Of a stretch of 62,222 bases of DNA, positions 1-8,905 are shown in pieces (the stretch's first letter is position 1; each line of letters opens with the position of its first letter). Below the pieces are notes generated by a model. The model had not been told where the DNA came from. It made no database searches and worked only from the letters and a program-made list of their open reading frames with translations. Both the position numbers and the translations under genes were made by a program. This DNA is from Caballeronia mineralivorans PML1(12) (GTDB lineage Bacteria > Pseudomonadota > Gammaproteobacteria > Burkholderiales > Burkholderiaceae): contig NZ_AEJF01000134.1 in NCBI RefSeq assembly GCF_001028175.1, positions 1-62,222 on the forward strand, written 5' to 3'.

Positions 1-1740
1 TGGCGCGCGTGGCTGCGGCCTGGCGCGATGAGCGCGCCGATCATCGTGCTGCTGCTGGTGATGCTCGTGTATCCCGTCGGGCAGTTGCTGCTGTTAAGCG
101 TGCACAACAACAGCGGCTTCACGCTTGTCGAATACAAGCGGCTGTTTGCATCGTCGGTCTATGTGGATGTGTTGTTGATCACGCTGAAGGTATCTTTGTG
201 GACGACCTTCTTCTCCGTGCTCACCGGTTATCCGATTGCGTACCTGATTTCTTCGCTGACGCGTGAACGCAAGAACCGCCTACTGTTCTGGGTGCTGCTC
301 TCCTTCTGGACCAGCTTTCTAGTGCGTACCTTTGCGTGGGTCGTGCTGCTCGGGCGCAACGGCGTGATCAATCAGGTGTTGCTTGGACTCGGGATCATCG
401 ACCGCCCGTTGAGTCTGCTTTATAACTTTTCCGCCGTGATCGTCGGCATGGTTCACGCACTGATGCCGCTCGCGGTGCTGACCATGCTCTCGGTGATGGA
501 GAACATCGATCGCCGCTTGCCGAGCGCCGCCGCCACGCTCGGCGCGCGTCCCGGCACGGTGTTCTGGAAGGTCTACTTTCCGCTGTCGCTGCCGGGTGTG
601 GCAGCCGGCGCGTTGATGGTGTTCGTCACGGCCATCGGCTTTTTCATTACGCCCACGCTGCTCGGCGGACGGCATCAGACCATGATCACGCAACTGATCA
701 TCGACCAGGTGATGCAAGCGCTGAACTGGGGTTTCGCGGGGGCAATCTCTGTGCTGTTGCTGACGGTCGTGCTACTCGTGTTCCTGATCTATGACCGCAT
801 GGTCGGACTCTCGACAATGGCCGGCGGCAGCTCCGCGGCACGTGGTCCGAAGCAAGGCGGCCGATGGAGCCGCAAGCTCGGCGATGTGATCCTAACCACG
901 CTAGGCAATGCAACCGACGCCGTGATCGGACTCTTCCCCAAACGTCGCAAACGCGCCGCCAACGGTGAAAGCCTGACCTTACGCGTAGTCGTGATCCTGC
1001 TGCTCGTGTTCCTGAGCGCACCCGCGTTCCTGATGATCCCGCTCTCCTTCGATTCCGCGTCCGGCCTCGCGTGGCCGCCGCGTGGTTTCTCGTTGCAGTG
1101 GTATCGGCAGATCGCGGATTCACCCTTGTGGATGCAGGCCATCACGCGCTCCATGCTCGTGGGTATCGGCACCGGTTTTCTCTCGATGCTGATCGGCACG
1201 CCCGCCGCGTTCCTGCTCGTGCGCGGCGGCATGAAGGGCAAGGCGGCCATGCTCGCGTTCATACTCGCGCCGATCGTCGTACCGCGCATGATCATTGCGG
1301 TCGGCGTGTTCTATTTCTTCGCGAAGATCGGCTTGATCGGATCGTCGTTCGGTCTCGTGTTGGGACATACCGTCGTAGCCGTGCCTTACGTCGTCATCAC
1401 CATGATGGCCGTGCTGCGCAATTACGACACGCGTCTCGATCTCGCTGCGCACAGCATGGGCGCGCGCCCGTGGGCCACGCTGCGCCGCGTCACGTTCCCA
1501 ATTCTCAGCGCCGGTTTGATGTCGTCGTTCCTGTTCGCTTTCGCCACGTCCTTCGATGAACTCACTATCGCCCTGTTTTCGTCGGGCGGTTTGAGCACGA
1601 CCTTGCCCAAGCAGTTCTGGGACGAAATCACGATGCAGATTTCCCCGGTCATTGCCGCTGTTTCAACGTGCCTGTTTGCCTTTATAGCAATCTTGATCTG
1701 GGTGGCGGACCGGTTGCGCCGACGCAGCCTCGCTTCCTGA
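1..1740 (+). CDS. Fused two-domain ABC transporter permease (PotB-PotC type), 5' end outside window
   Basis: Inner-membrane permease of a polyamine/spermidine-type ABC importer. Two complete permease modules sit in one chain, roughly residues 15-270 and 330-575. Each carries an EAA-type cytoplasmic loop that contacts the ATPase: SAAATLGARPG near 175 and LAAHSMGARPW near 480. PotB and PotC are normally separate proteins, so this is the fused architecture. The frame is open to the window edge (WRAWLRPGAM precedes the first ATG at 28), so the real start probably lies upstream, although 28 cannot be excluded. The ATPase and binding protein are presumably upstream too. The DapA-like gene 26 bp downstream is likely in the same operon. 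The substrate is unknown. Confidence 0.88.
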   Translation, partial: WRAWLRPGAMSAPIIVLLLVMLVYPVGQLLLLSVHNNSGFTLVEYKRLFASSVYVDVLLITLKVSLWTTFFSVLTGYPIAYLISSLTRERKNRLLFWVLLSFWTSFLVRTFAWVVLLGRNGVINQVLLGLGIIDRPLSLLYNFSAVIVGMVHALMPLAVLTMLSVMENIDRRLPSAAATLGARPGTVFWKVYFPLSLPGVAAGALMVFVTAIGFFITPTLLGGRHQTMITQLIIDQVMQALNWGFAGAISVLLLTVVLLVFLIYDRMVGLSTMAGGSSAARGPKQGGRWSRKLGDVILTTLGNATDAVIGLFPKRRKRAANGESLTLRVVVILLLVFLSAPAFLMIPLSFDSASGLAWPPRGFSLQWYRQIADSPLWMQAITRSMLVGIGTGFLSMLIGTPAAFLLVRGGMKGKAAMLAFILAPIVVPRMIIAVGVFYFFAKIGLIGSSFGLVLGHTVVAVPYVVITMMAVLRNYDTRLDLAAHSMGARPWATLRRVTFPILSAGLMSSFLFAFATSFDELTIALFSSGGLSTTLPKQFWDEITMQISPVIAAVSTCLFAFIAILIWVADRLRRRSLAS

Positions 1741-1766
1741 ATAACCTTGTTTTCTAGGACTTTCTC

Positions 1767-2672
1767 ATGCTTTCAGCTCAACAACTGCGTGGCGTTTTGC
1801 CGGCCATTCCGACTCCCGTCAATCCCGACGACACGATCAACGCGGACGCCGCCCGCGCACTCATGCGCTATCTGCTGAAACAAGGCGTCGACGGCGTCGT
1901 GCCGCTGGGCGGCACCGGCGAATACGGCGCTCTCTCGCGCGTCGAGCGCATTCGCATGGCGGAGATTACGGCGAAGGAAGCGGCCGGAAAAATCCCCGTG
2001 GTGGCGGGCGTGCTGGACCCCGGCTATCACGACGCGATGCAGGCCGGCAAGGATTTCGCTGCGGCGGGCGCCGATGGTCTGCTTGTCTTGACGCCCTACT
2101 ACACGAACCCGACGCAAGGTGGCATACGCGATTACTTCATGCGTTACGCCGATGAATCGCCGCTGCCGATCCTCATCTATGAAATCCCTTACCGCACGCG
2201 TATCGCGATCGCGCCCGAGGTACTGCACGAGTTGTCGAAGCACGAGCGGATCATCGGGATGAAGGCGTGCAACACGGACATGTGGCATTTCCTGCGCACC
2301 GTTGCAGGCGTGGACGAATCGTTCGCCGTGCTGAGCGGTGAGGACACGCTGTTTCCGCTGCATGTGGCGGCCGGTGCGCGGGGTGGCATTGTGGTGACGG
2401 CGACGTTGTTGCCGACGGCGTGGAGAAAGATTTATGAGCTGGCTTCGCAGGGGAAGACGCAAGAAGCGCTTACGTTGCATCGCTCGCTGATTCCGCTGAT
2501 GAACATGGCGTTCGCCGAGACCAATCCCGGTCCGATGAAGTCCGTGATGGATCTGATCGATGTCCACGCGCCGGACATGCTTGCGCCGCTGGTTCAGGCA
2601 GACCCCGGGTTGTCGGCGAGCTTGCGAGTCGAACTGGAAAAACAGCTCGCCTTGTTCGAACGAGGTCTTTGA
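1767..2672 (+). CDS. Dihydrodipicolinate synthase/N-acetylneuraminate lyase family aldolase
   Basis: Class I (beta/alpha)8 aldolase of 301 aa, the usual family length. The Schiff-base lysine is seen in IIGMKACN (about residue 166), and the catalytic tyrosine in YEIPYRT (about 138). That motif differs from the YNVPGRT of true DapA, and the pyruvate-binding loop reads GGTGEYG instead of GTTGES. It is therefore probably a catabolic 2-oxo-acid aldolase rather than the lysine biosynthetic enzyme (inference). It lies 26 bp behind the ABC permease, which suggests it acts on the imported compound. It converges with the IclR gene, with only 15 bp between them. Confidence 0.87.
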   Translation: MLSAQQLRGVLPAIPTPVNPDDTINADAARALMRYLLKQGVDGVVPLGGTGEYGALSRVERIRMAEITAKEAAGKIPVVAGVLDPGYHDAMQAGKDFAAAGADGLLVLTPYYTNPTQGGIRDYFMRYADESPLPILIYEIPYRTRIAIAPEVLHELSKHERIIGMKACNTDMWHFLRTVAGVDESFAVLSGEDTLFPLHVAAGARGGIVVTATLLPTAWRKIYELASQGKTQEALTLHRSLIPLMNMAFAETNPGPMKSVMDLIDVHAPDMLAPLVQADPGLSASLRVELEKQLALFERGL

Positions 2673-2687
2673 AGCTTCGCTAAAGGC

Positions 2688-3515
2688 TCAACGCTTATAA
2701 CCCGACAGCCGCGCCTTCGAGATCGAAGTCGCAGCAACCTGCACATGCTGTGCGAGTTCAGCTTCCACCCGCTCGATCGACCAACGCGAAGTGGGCACCG
2801 AGATGTTGATCGCGGCAACGGCCATGCCGCCATGATCCGTGACCGGCGCGGCGACGGAAATATCGCCAAGCACGGTTTCATTCTCGATCACCGCGTAACC
2901 ACGCCGCGCGACTTTGCGTACGCGTTCGAGCAGTTTGTCGGGATGGGTTTCGGTGTAGTGCGTAAGTGGGTCGAGGCGGGTCGACGCAAGAATTTCGCGC
3001 ACACGTTCGTCGGAAAGACGCGACAGGATGGCGATGCCCGCGGCGGTGAACATGGCCGGCAAACGCGCGCCGACCACAATGTCGATGTTCACCAGATGCT
3101 GCCCCGGAAAGCGCGCGACAAACACGATTTCGTGGCCGTCGAGTTCCAGGAGGTTGGTGGTTTCACCAAGACGGCGGCTGATGTCAAGCAGATACGGCGA
3201 GGCTTTATCGATGAGTTCGTTGGCCCGTACATAGTTGTACGAGAACTGCAGCACCTTCGTCGTCAGGCCATAGTTGCGCGTTTCCGGCACACGGTAGAGG
3301 TAGCCAAGCACTTCGAGCGTATGGACAAGACGTTGCGTCGCGCTGCGGTCGAGTCCAGACGCGCGGGCAATATCGACGAGAGTCATGTGGCGGCTCGGAC
3401 CGTCGAAGGCGTGCAGCACCTGGAAAGCCTTTTCAGTCGATCCGACGAACAGCGACGAGCGCTCAAGAGCTTTCTCGTCGGGCTTTTGCGGCGTGCCAGC
3501 GGCGCTTTTGGACAT
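2688..3515 (-). CDS. IclR-family transcriptional regulator
   Basis: A 275-aa regulator with an N-terminal winged helix (about 27-88, LVDIARASGLDRSATQRLVHT) and a C-terminal IclR effector domain (about 95-270), including the segment GDISVAAPVTDHGGMAVAAINIS. It is divergent from the FMN hydroxyacid dehydrogenase gene and convergent with the DapA-like gene, so either the ABC/aldolase operon or the dehydrogenase may be its target. The intergenic region holds short inverted repeats (3555-3599). IclR effectors are often hydroxy or aromatic acids, which would suit the neighbouring dehydrogenase, but this is inference. Confidence 0.9.
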   Translation of the reverse strand: MSKSAAGTPQKPDEKALERSSLFVGSTEKAFQVLHAFDGPSRHMTLVDIARASGLDRSATQRLVHTLEVLGYLYRVPETRNYGLTTKVLQFSYNYVRANELIDKASPYLLDISRRLGETTNLLELDGHEIVFVARFPGQHLVNIDIVVGARLPAMFTAAGIAILSRLSDERVREILASTRLDPLTHYTETHPDKLLERVRKVARRGYAVIENETVLGDISVAAPVTDHGGMAVAAINISVPTSRWSIERVEAELAQHVQVAATSISKARLSGYKR

Positions 3516-3554
3516 GCTTGTGGGCGTTGGAAGTATCGGATTGTGATTATCTCA

Positions 3555-3599
3555 ATTGTAGTGCAATCGAATCACGGGTTTGTGGCCGATTGTAAATCG
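3555..3599. promoter_or_regulatory. Candidate operator region between IclR regulator and FMN dehydrogenase
   Basis: Two small inverted repeats lie in the 94-bp divergent intergenic space: ATTG-TAGTG-CAAT at 3555-3567 and CGATT-GTA-AATCG at 3587-3599. The second ends 10 bp before the chosen ATG of the dehydrogenase. They are candidates for IclR binding and autoregulation, but arms of 4-5 bp can occur by chance. Confidence 0.3.
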
Positions 3600-3609
3600 T
3601 GGAGCATTG

Positions 3610-4758
3610 ATGCTTTCCTCTGTCGCTGAATACCGGATCGCCGCACAACGGCGCTTGCCGCGACTTGCCTTCGATTATCTCGACGGCGGTGCCGAAGACG
3701 GCGATGCCTTGCAGCGTAATAACGATGCGTACCGGCAGTGGCTTTTCAAACCGCGTGTGCTCACCGACGTGTCACGCTGTTCGAGCGTGACACAATTTTT
3801 CGGACGCGATGCAGCCGCACCCATGATCGTCGGACCGACGGGTCTGAACGGCCTCTTCTGGCCGCGGGCCGATGAACTGCTCGCACAAGCCGCGAGCCGC
3901 GCAGCCTTGCCGTTCGTGTTGTCGACGGCATCGACTTCGCTGCTGGAAGATGTGCGCACCGCCGCGCCGCATGGCGATCTTTGGGTGCAGCTCTACGTGC
4001 AACAGGATCGCGGCATCGCAGAAGATCTGATGCGGCGCGCAAGCGCTGCGGGTTATTCAACGCTGGTTCTCACCGTCGATGTCCCCGTGCACGGCAAGCG
4101 CGATCACGACACGCGCAACGGTTTCCGCATGCCGTTGCGGCTGTCGCCCAGGCTTCTCGCCGATTGCGTGACGCATCCGCATTGGTGCTGGCAGATGACA
4201 CGGTCTGGTTCTCCGCAATTGAAGAACATTGCGAAGAGCGTGGGCGAGCGTGCGGATTTATCCCGCCATGCCGCGATGCTGAGCCGGCAGATGGACCTGA
4301 CACTGGGCTGGGCGGATCTGGAATGGGTACGACGGCACTGGAGCGGCAAAGTGATCGTCAAAGGGGTTATGGGTGTCGACGATGCGTTGCTGGCCGTCAC
4401 GCACGGCGCGGACGGGATTGTTGTATCGAATCATGGCGGGCGGCAGTTGGGAAGCACGTTCGCGCCGCTGGAGGTGTTGCCGGGGATTGTCGAGGCAGTA
4501 CGCGGACGGATGGAGATTTTTATCGATGGCGGCGTGCGGCGGGGAAGCGATGCGTTGAAGGCGGTTGCATTAGGCGCGCGTGGCGTATTGCTTGGGCGAG
4601 CACCGCTGTATGGTGTCGCATCGTGCGGCGGAGCCGGCGCCAGTGAAGTGCTCGCGCTGATGATGGACGAGATGCTGATTTCGATGCGCTTGTTGGGGTG
4701 CCAGGGGATTGCCGATGTGAGTCCGGCGTTTGTCGGGCACGCCGGACGCGCGGTTTAA
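3610..4758 (+). CDS. FMN-dependent alpha-hydroxy-acid dehydrogenase (LldD/mandelate dehydrogenase family)
   Basis: A 382-aa flavoenzyme that oxidises an (S)-2-hydroxy acid to the 2-oxo acid. The family signature SNHGGRQ lies near residue 272, with its active-site histidine and arginine. The FMN phosphate-binding segments FIDGGVRRG and GARGVLLGRAPLYG follow. The N-terminal FDYLDGGAEDG is typical. The ATG at 3610 has GGAG eight bases upstream; a TTG 30 bp earlier is in frame but less likely. In most homologues GRQLD follows the active-site histidine, whereas here it is GRQLG. The substrate (lactate, mandelate, glycolate or other) cannot be fixed from sequence. It is divergent from the IclR gene. 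Confidence 0.88.
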   Translation: MLSSVAEYRIAAQRRLPRLAFDYLDGGAEDGDALQRNNDAYRQWLFKPRVLTDVSRCSSVTQFFGRDAAAPMIVGPTGLNGLFWPRADELLAQAASRAALPFVLSTASTSLLEDVRTAAPHGDLWVQLYVQQDRGIAEDLMRRASAAGYSTLVLTVDVPVHGKRDHDTRNGFRMPLRLSPRLLADCVTHPHWCWQMTRSGSPQLKNIAKSVGERADLSRHAAMLSRQMDLTLGWADLEWVRRHWSGKVIVKGVMGVDDALLAVTHGADGIVVSNHGGRQLGSTFAPLEVLPGIVEAVRGRMEIFIDGGVRRGSDALKAVALGARGVLLGRAPLYGVASCGGAGASEVLALMMDEMLISMRLLGCQGIADVSPAFVGHAGRAV

Positions 4759-4780
4759 ACAATGCGATCCGCGAGCCGCT

Positions 4781-4786
4781 TATAAT
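4781..4786 (+). promoter_or_regulatory. Candidate -10 box for phnA
   Basis: A perfect TATAAT lies 57 bp upstream of the phnA start, inside the short gap after the dehydrogenase gene. No good -35 at 16-18 bp is visible, so promoter strength is uncertain. Confidence 0.4.
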
Positions 4787-4842
4787 CCCGGCCGCCGGAG
4801 CGCGTTCGCACCGCCTCGAATTCATCACTATTGGAAGGAATC

Positions 4843-5184
4843 ATGTCCACACTCCCCGCCTGCCCGCTATGCGCGATGGAAAATACCTACGCGGACGCCG
4901 ACCGCATTATCTGCGCAGACTGCGGTCATGAGTGGTCGATGACGGAAGCCGCATCAGCCGATGACGACACGAACGCCGTGGTGAAAGACGCCAACGGCAA
5001 CGTGCTGGCGAACGGCGACTCCGTGGTGCTGATCAAGGACCTGAAAGTGAAAGGCTCGTCGATCACGCTGAAGGTGGGGTCCAAGGTGAAGAGCATTCGC
5101 CTGGTTGGCGGCGACCACGAAGTCGACTGCAAGATGGACGCTGGAAACTTTATGCTGAAGGCCTGCTATTTGAAGAAGGTTTAA
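4843..5184 (+). CDS. phnA: PhnA/YjdM family zinc-ribbon protein
   Basis: A 113-aa protein with an N-terminal zinc ribbon (CPLC near residue 7, CADC near 27) and the conserved C-terminal PhnA domain (VVKDANGNVLANGDSV, then a beta-rich end with KGSSITLKVG). The family name comes from the phosphonate locus, but E. coli PhnA/YjdM has no demonstrated role in phosphonate use and its function is not established. The ATG at 4843 has AAGGAA at good spacing, and an in-frame TTG at 4831 overlaps that ribosome site. It appears monocistronic and is followed by a strong hairpin. Confidence 0.92.
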   Translation: MSTLPACPLCAMENTYADADRIICADCGHEWSMTEAASADDDTNAVVKDANGNVLANGDSVVLIKDLKVKGSSITLKVGSKVKSIRLVGGDHEVDCKMDAGNFMLKACYLKKV

Positions 5185-5202
5185 CGGGCAACTGGCGTTC
5201 AT

Positions 5203-5227
5203 GGAGCCATGGCACGGTCATGGCTCC
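5203..5227. terminator. Hairpin between convergent phnA and DUF2278 genes
   Basis: Perfect 9-bp stem GGAGCCATG/CATGGCTCC with a 7-base loop, located between two convergent stop codons. There is no U-tract on either strand, so it may be a bidirectional transcription barrier or an mRNA-stabilising end rather than a classical intrinsic terminator. Confidence 0.55.
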
Positions 5228-5261
5228 TCAAACAAGAAACAGTTGCCCCCAGCATTCAACT

Positions 5262-5909
5262 TCACGCAATCGGATTGCCCTGGTCGTCCGTATCGAAGGT
5301 CTGCGACTGGAACGCGAAGAAAAATGCGCGCCACGTGTTGTCCGCATACGCGATCATGAGCGCCCCGTCCTGATACGTACCGTTATCCTTCTCGTACTGG
5401 CCGCTGTTGCCCTGGTTCATGTGGATGTCGTGTACGCCATTGCCGGGGACAAACTTGAAATACTGATCCGGCTTGTTTTCTTCAGGACCCCATCTCGATC
5501 CAAATGCGTAGACGATCGATCCTTCCATGGACATCGCCGCGACGACCGCGCTTTCCAGCTTGTCTTTCAGGTCGTTGGTCGTGCCGATTGCGTCGGCGGG
5601 AACGGGTGTCATCGCTTTGGTATCGACGAGGCCGCCGCGTACATAGTCAATTGAGAGACCGCCGGGCGTAGACGGCAGCTTGGTGAACCCCGGCGTCAGC
5701 GCGGCGAGGCCACGCGTCAATGCGTCTGGCAGCGTGTCCCGCTCTTCGAACAAGACCGTTGAAGGCGCGTGCGGCGCCGACGATTTCACGTTCGATGCAA
5801 TTCGAAAGACCGTTGTTCCTGCGTGGACCAGGATCTGATAGTGGTCGTCATCGGCATTGCGAAGATGACCGGTCACGGTGCCCTTGAGCACCCCGTAATT
5901 CACTGCCAT
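5262..5909 (-). CDS. DUF2278 (YukJ-like) family protein
   Basis: A 215-aa protein opening with MAVNYGVLKGTVTGHL, typical of the DUF2278/YukJ family, whose biochemical function is unknown. The C-terminal part has GNGVHDIHMNQGN and DGALMIAYADNTWRAFFFAF, also family hallmarks. The ATG at 5909 is preceded by GAGGAG; the frame extends 30 bp further upstream but without a better start. It lies 63 bp downstream of the metallophosphoesterase on the same strand, so the two are probably cotranscribed. No signal peptide is seen. Confidence 0.85.
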   Translation of the reverse strand: MAVNYGVLKGTVTGHLRNADDDHYQILVHAGTTVFRIASNVKSSAPHAPSTVLFEERDTLPDALTRGLAALTPGFTKLPSTPGGLSIDYVRGGLVDTKAMTPVPADAIGTTNDLKDKLESAVVAAMSMEGSIVYAFGSRWGPEENKPDQYFKFVPGNGVHDIHMNQGNSGQYEKDNGTYQDGALMIAYADNTWRAFFFAFQSQTFDTDDQGNPIA

Positions 5910-5972
5910 GCATCCTCCTCGTATTAAAGCCGGCAGCAACCGCTGCCCATGCGAAAAACAGGGTCCTGCACC

Positions 5973-7430
5973 CTACCCCTGCGAACGTGTCTTCTCGAAC
6001 ATTGCGCGCGCTGTCGCCGCGCCTGCCGTGCGGCCAAGATCGGGCGCGGCGAAGTGCGCGATCTGACGCGTAGCGAGATCGACGGTGACATAGTCGCTGG
6101 GCGACTTCTTCGAAATCGTGTCGGATGTTGCGTGATATTCGATACGAAGCTGCGCCTGCGTCACGACAACACGCAGATAACCGTAGTGGTTGTCGTCGTA
6201 ACTTTCCAGGACGACCTGATCCGTCGTGCTGGTTGCCGCCTGGATGACCTGCGGCGCGCGCATCGTGGGGTCGCCGTGTTTCGCAAGCTTTGCCAGCCCG
6301 TGGCCGCCATTTCCGCACACCAGATAAGGAATATGCGTACCGTCCGCGCTGCGCGTGCGCGTGAAGCGTTGATAGTTGTGCGCGTGCCCCGACAAGAATG
6401 CATGCGGCCAGATCCCGTTGGCGCTGCAGACCTTGTCGATCTGCGCCAGCATCTCGACGCTCCAGCCATGAGCCGCAATGGTGTATGGCGGATGGTGATC
6501 GGCAATAAGCAGCGCGCCCTGATAGTTCTCCGCGCGGACCCGCTTGAGTGCCGCATCGAGGAATTGAAGCTGGCTCTTGCCTATATGCGAATCCGCGATC
6601 ACGCCGGGATCTTCCAGCGTATTGCTGTACAGCACCAACACGCGGACGAACGGTGCTTCGAACGTGAAGAACACCCCTGGCTGGATCTGCGCCGTGCGCG
6701 ACAAGTTACCCGCTTCCGGTGTCACCACGACTCGTTGCGAGCAGAAATTCCGCAGGTAAGCGTCCAGGCTCTTCGCGTGCGCTTCAGGCGACACCATGCC
6801 GTCGTGGTTGCCCGCGCAAGCCAGGATCGGCGCCGGATAGTCGCGATACGGTTCGTAGAACTGGTCGTAGTAGTACCTGCCCTCGCCGAAGTTGTAGACC
6901 ACGTCGCCGAGCAGCAAGGCGAACTGCGGCACTTCGTTCGCGGCCGTCTCCAGGAAGTCGGCGGTCATCGTGTCCGCCACCTGGTTCTGGGACGCTGGAC
7001 CCTTGGTGCTGCCGCAATCGCCCGTTGCGTGAAAGACGAGCTGGCCGCCCGCATTGATCCTGTTGATTGCGGTCACATTGCCGCCCATCACTTCGGCCAG
7101 CGTCAGGGTTGGCTCGACTCCGCCTCGCGGGGTGGGGAACGGCAATGGAAACAGCTTGTGTTCGGCATTGAGCTTGTCGATCTCCTTGTAGGCCGCGTCA
7201 TCGGACGGATGGGGAACGCGGAATACGGTGGGATCGGGGGTTGCCTGCGGCTGCGAAAAAACCGGCTGGGCCAGCACGCGCGGCGCAAGCGGGTTTTTCT
7301 TGCTGGCAACATCTTGTGCAGATGTTTTGCTACCGCGCTTTGTTGGCGCGGTGGCGCGCCGCGTGGCTGACAGTTTTCGAGTGGCTTTCTCGCGACCACC
7401 CTTTGTACTCGACTTGGATTTCGCTGGCAT
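5973..7430 (-). CDS. Metallophosphoesterase (purple-acid-phosphatase-like)
   Basis: A 485-aa calcineurin-like phosphoesterase. The metal-binding motifs appear in order: GDCGS (about 140), LLLGDVVYN (about 175), GNHDG (about 208), DHHPPY (about 300) and GHAHNYQR (about 346). The first 50 residues are strongly basic and low in complexity (repeated K, R, S, T) and do not look like a standard signal peptide. They may bind nucleic acid or polyphosphate, or simply be disordered. The start at 7430 has AAGGAGG just upstream. It heads a likely two-gene unit with the DUF2278 gene. The substrate is unknown. Confidence 0.85.
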   Translation of the reverse strand: MPAKSKSSTKGGREKATRKLSATRRATAPTKRGSKTSAQDVASKKNPLAPRVLAQPVFSQPQATPDPTVFRVPHPSDDAAYKEIDKLNAEHKLFPLPFPTPRGGVEPTLTLAEVMGGNVTAINRINAGGQLVFHATGDCGSTKGPASQNQVADTMTADFLETAANEVPQFALLLGDVVYNFGEGRYYYDQFYEPYRDYPAPILACAGNHDGMVSPEAHAKSLDAYLRNFCSQRVVVTPEAGNLSRTAQIQPGVFFTFEAPFVRVLVLYSNTLEDPGVIADSHIGKSQLQFLDAALKRVRAENYQGALLIADHHPPYTIAAHGWSVEMLAQIDKVCSANGIWPHAFLSGHAHNYQRFTRTRSADGTHIPYLVCGNGGHGLAKLAKHGDPTMRAPQVIQAATSTTDQVVLESYDDNHYGYLRVVVTQAQLRIEYHATSDTISKKSPSDYVTVDLATRQIAHFAAPDLGRTAGAATARAMFEKTRSQG

Positions 7431-7750
7431 TCATCCTCCTTGCAACCGATCGACGTGTGCGAAGCGACGCAGCCGTTGCGCCCGCCGCCGATCGGTTCGA
7501 CAAACAGCCTGATAGGAAGTGCCGCCGAAACTGCGCACCTGTCGAATACCCGGTTCAATGTGCGTTTGCCATCAAGACGTCATGAAAAAAGTGCAGCGGC
7601 GGCGATCGTCCTTAGCGCCCTTTTGTCTTATGTACGCTCGCAGACACATTGCCTTTTGTGAGGGGTATGTAATGTCATTAACGCGACTCCTTGGTCACGT
7701 ACAGTGCCCCGTTCGAGCACCGAAACCGTCTATCAGGTCCCGCGCCACCC
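7431..7750. other. 320-bp divergent intergenic region
   Basis: Separates the metallophosphoesterase (minus) from the small HTH gene (plus), so it should hold promoters for both. Several short open frames cross it, but none has a recognisable product or a convincing ribosome site. I could not identify a clear operator. Confidence 0.4.
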
Positions 7751-8062
7751 ATGAACACACCCTCCCTCTCCGACCACCATGTAAGCGACAGCTCCGATAG
7801 CCAACGGCTAGGCCGGGCATTCGCCGCAAGACTTGACATGACCATCAAGCGCTCCGGGCTTTCGTCCAGCCGCGTGGCGAAATCATTGGGTGTAACCGAG
7901 GGTGATGTCGCGCTATGGCGAGCCGGCATTACGCTGCCGCGAACCGCCGACTGCCGTCGCTTGTCGGAACTGTTGCACGTGGATGTGCTCTGGCTGAACG
8001 CCGGGTCGAAGCCGGCCAAAGAGGGCGAACGCAAGTCAGACGGAGTGAATGCAGCTGCCTAG
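7751..8062 (+). CDS. Small helix-turn-helix DNA-binding protein
   Basis: A 103-aa protein with an XRE/Cro-like helix-turn-helix at about residues 20-75 (RLGRAFAARLDMTIKRSG, VAKSLGVTEGDVALWRAGITLP, LSELLHVDVLWL). Both tails are short and polar, with no effector domain. The chosen ATG (7751) is the most natural start. A TTG 60 bp upstream is in frame, but its extension has no family support. The ribosome site is weak. It may be a repressor for a neighbour or for itself. It is convergent with the NTF2-like gene. Confidence 0.68.
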   Translation: MNTPSLSDHHVSDSSDSQRLGRAFAARLDMTIKRSGLSSSRVAKSLGVTEGDVALWRAGITLPRTADCRRLSELLHVDVLWLNAGSKPAKEGERKSDGVNAAA

Positions 8063-8076
8063 CTTCGTTAACTAGC

Positions 8077-8107
8077 GGCGCGGCGTCACGCTCCCGTGTG
8101 CCGCGCC
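8077..8107. terminator. Strong bidirectional hairpin between convergent genes
   Basis: The outer stem GGCGCGGC/GCCGCGCC is perfect over 8 bp. After a short internal loop the inner stem CACG/CGTG closes a CTCC loop. It sits between the stops of the HTH gene (8062) and the NTF2-like gene (8130). No T-run is present, but the stem is very GC-rich and the position suits a shared transcription end. Confidence 0.6.
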
Positions 8108-8129
8108 CGAACGTCGAGCGAACATGCAC

Positions 8130-8516
8130 CTAGGCATTCACGCGCGCCGCCGTGTCGAAGAACTCGATCCAGCGCGTCAACAAGCCGTCCTTGACCGTGC
8201 AGATGTGAACCCACTCTGACTCGAACGGCTTACCAGTTTCGGTAAGCGTTACCCGGACAAATCCCAGAACGACAATATGCTCGTTCGCGTCGATGAACTC
8301 CCGCGGTTCGAACACCGTGATATCGCCATCCGCTGCGAGCTCTTTAAAGAAGCGCGCGACCTCCTGCCGGGTGTGACATTGCGTTGGGAAGGGTAACGAA
8401 GCCGGGCCTACTATCCGCCAGTCGACCGTCGGGGCGATGCACTCGAGGACACCCTCGATGTCGTTACGGCCGAACGCCTGGTAAGCACGCTTCACAACAG
8501 CCATGGGCGTATCCAT
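8130..8516 (-). CDS. NTF2-like/SnoaL-type protein (ketosteroid-isomerase fold)
   Basis: A 128-aa single-domain protein of the nuclear transport factor 2 superfamily (MAVVKRAYQAFGRNDIEGVLECIAPTV at the N-terminus, then the cone-shaped beta-sheet core ending WVHICTVKDGLLTRWIEFFDTA). The fold is used by isomerases, cyclases and uncharacterised small-ligand binders, and the sequence does not give a reaction. The ATG at 8516 follows an excellent AAGGAGGA; the 80 upstream in-frame codons look non-coding. It is transcribed alone and converges with the HTH gene. Confidence 0.85.
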   Translation of the reverse strand: MDTPMAVVKRAYQAFGRNDIEGVLECIAPTVDWRIVGPASLPFPTQCHTRQEVARFFKELAADGDITVFEPREFIDANEHIVVLGFVRVTLTETGKPFESEWVHICTVKDGLLTRWIEFFDTAARVNA

Positions 8517-8905
8517 GAATTCCTCCTTGGGGTGAAAGGGTGGTGCGGGACGGCCCCTCGGACGAATCGAGTTGTCGCGAAGGGCGTTGCTTGCGGCCGG
8601 ACCGCCTGCATCAGGCAGCGCCGTCATGAGGGGACCCACGCATCCCCTCGACACGCCGTCCCACGTGAGACGGTTAGCCTTGCATGCTTTAGACGGTGTT
8701 ATAGGTTGCGCATGGACATAAATCCAGGGTGTGGCAGGCGAATCGACCACGGCCATGGCAATAAATACTGAATCAAGGATGCCTAAGTATTAAGTAGCTT
8801 ACTTTGAACATCGCTTGCTGAAGCAATATGACGATTCGATCGACAGCGGGTTCCAGATTTGTCAGCGCTGAACCCAATGCCGGAGCAAAGGCTTGGTAAC
8901 CAACG
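8517..8905. other. 389-bp intergenic region upstream of NTF2-like gene
   Basis: Lies between the start of the NTF2-like gene and the stop of the diguanylate cyclase, both on the minus strand. Two small hairpins are visible: GCCTG-CAT-CAGGC at 8604-8616 and GAGGGG/CCCCTC at 8628-8649 with a 10-base loop. No gene is seen. It probably holds the NTF2-like promoter and the cyclase transcript end. Confidence 0.4.

Noticed and set aside
2745..3629. 294-codon open frame opposite the IclR gene
   Set aside because: The IclR frame has clear domains; the opposite frame is His/Arg-rich with no motif.
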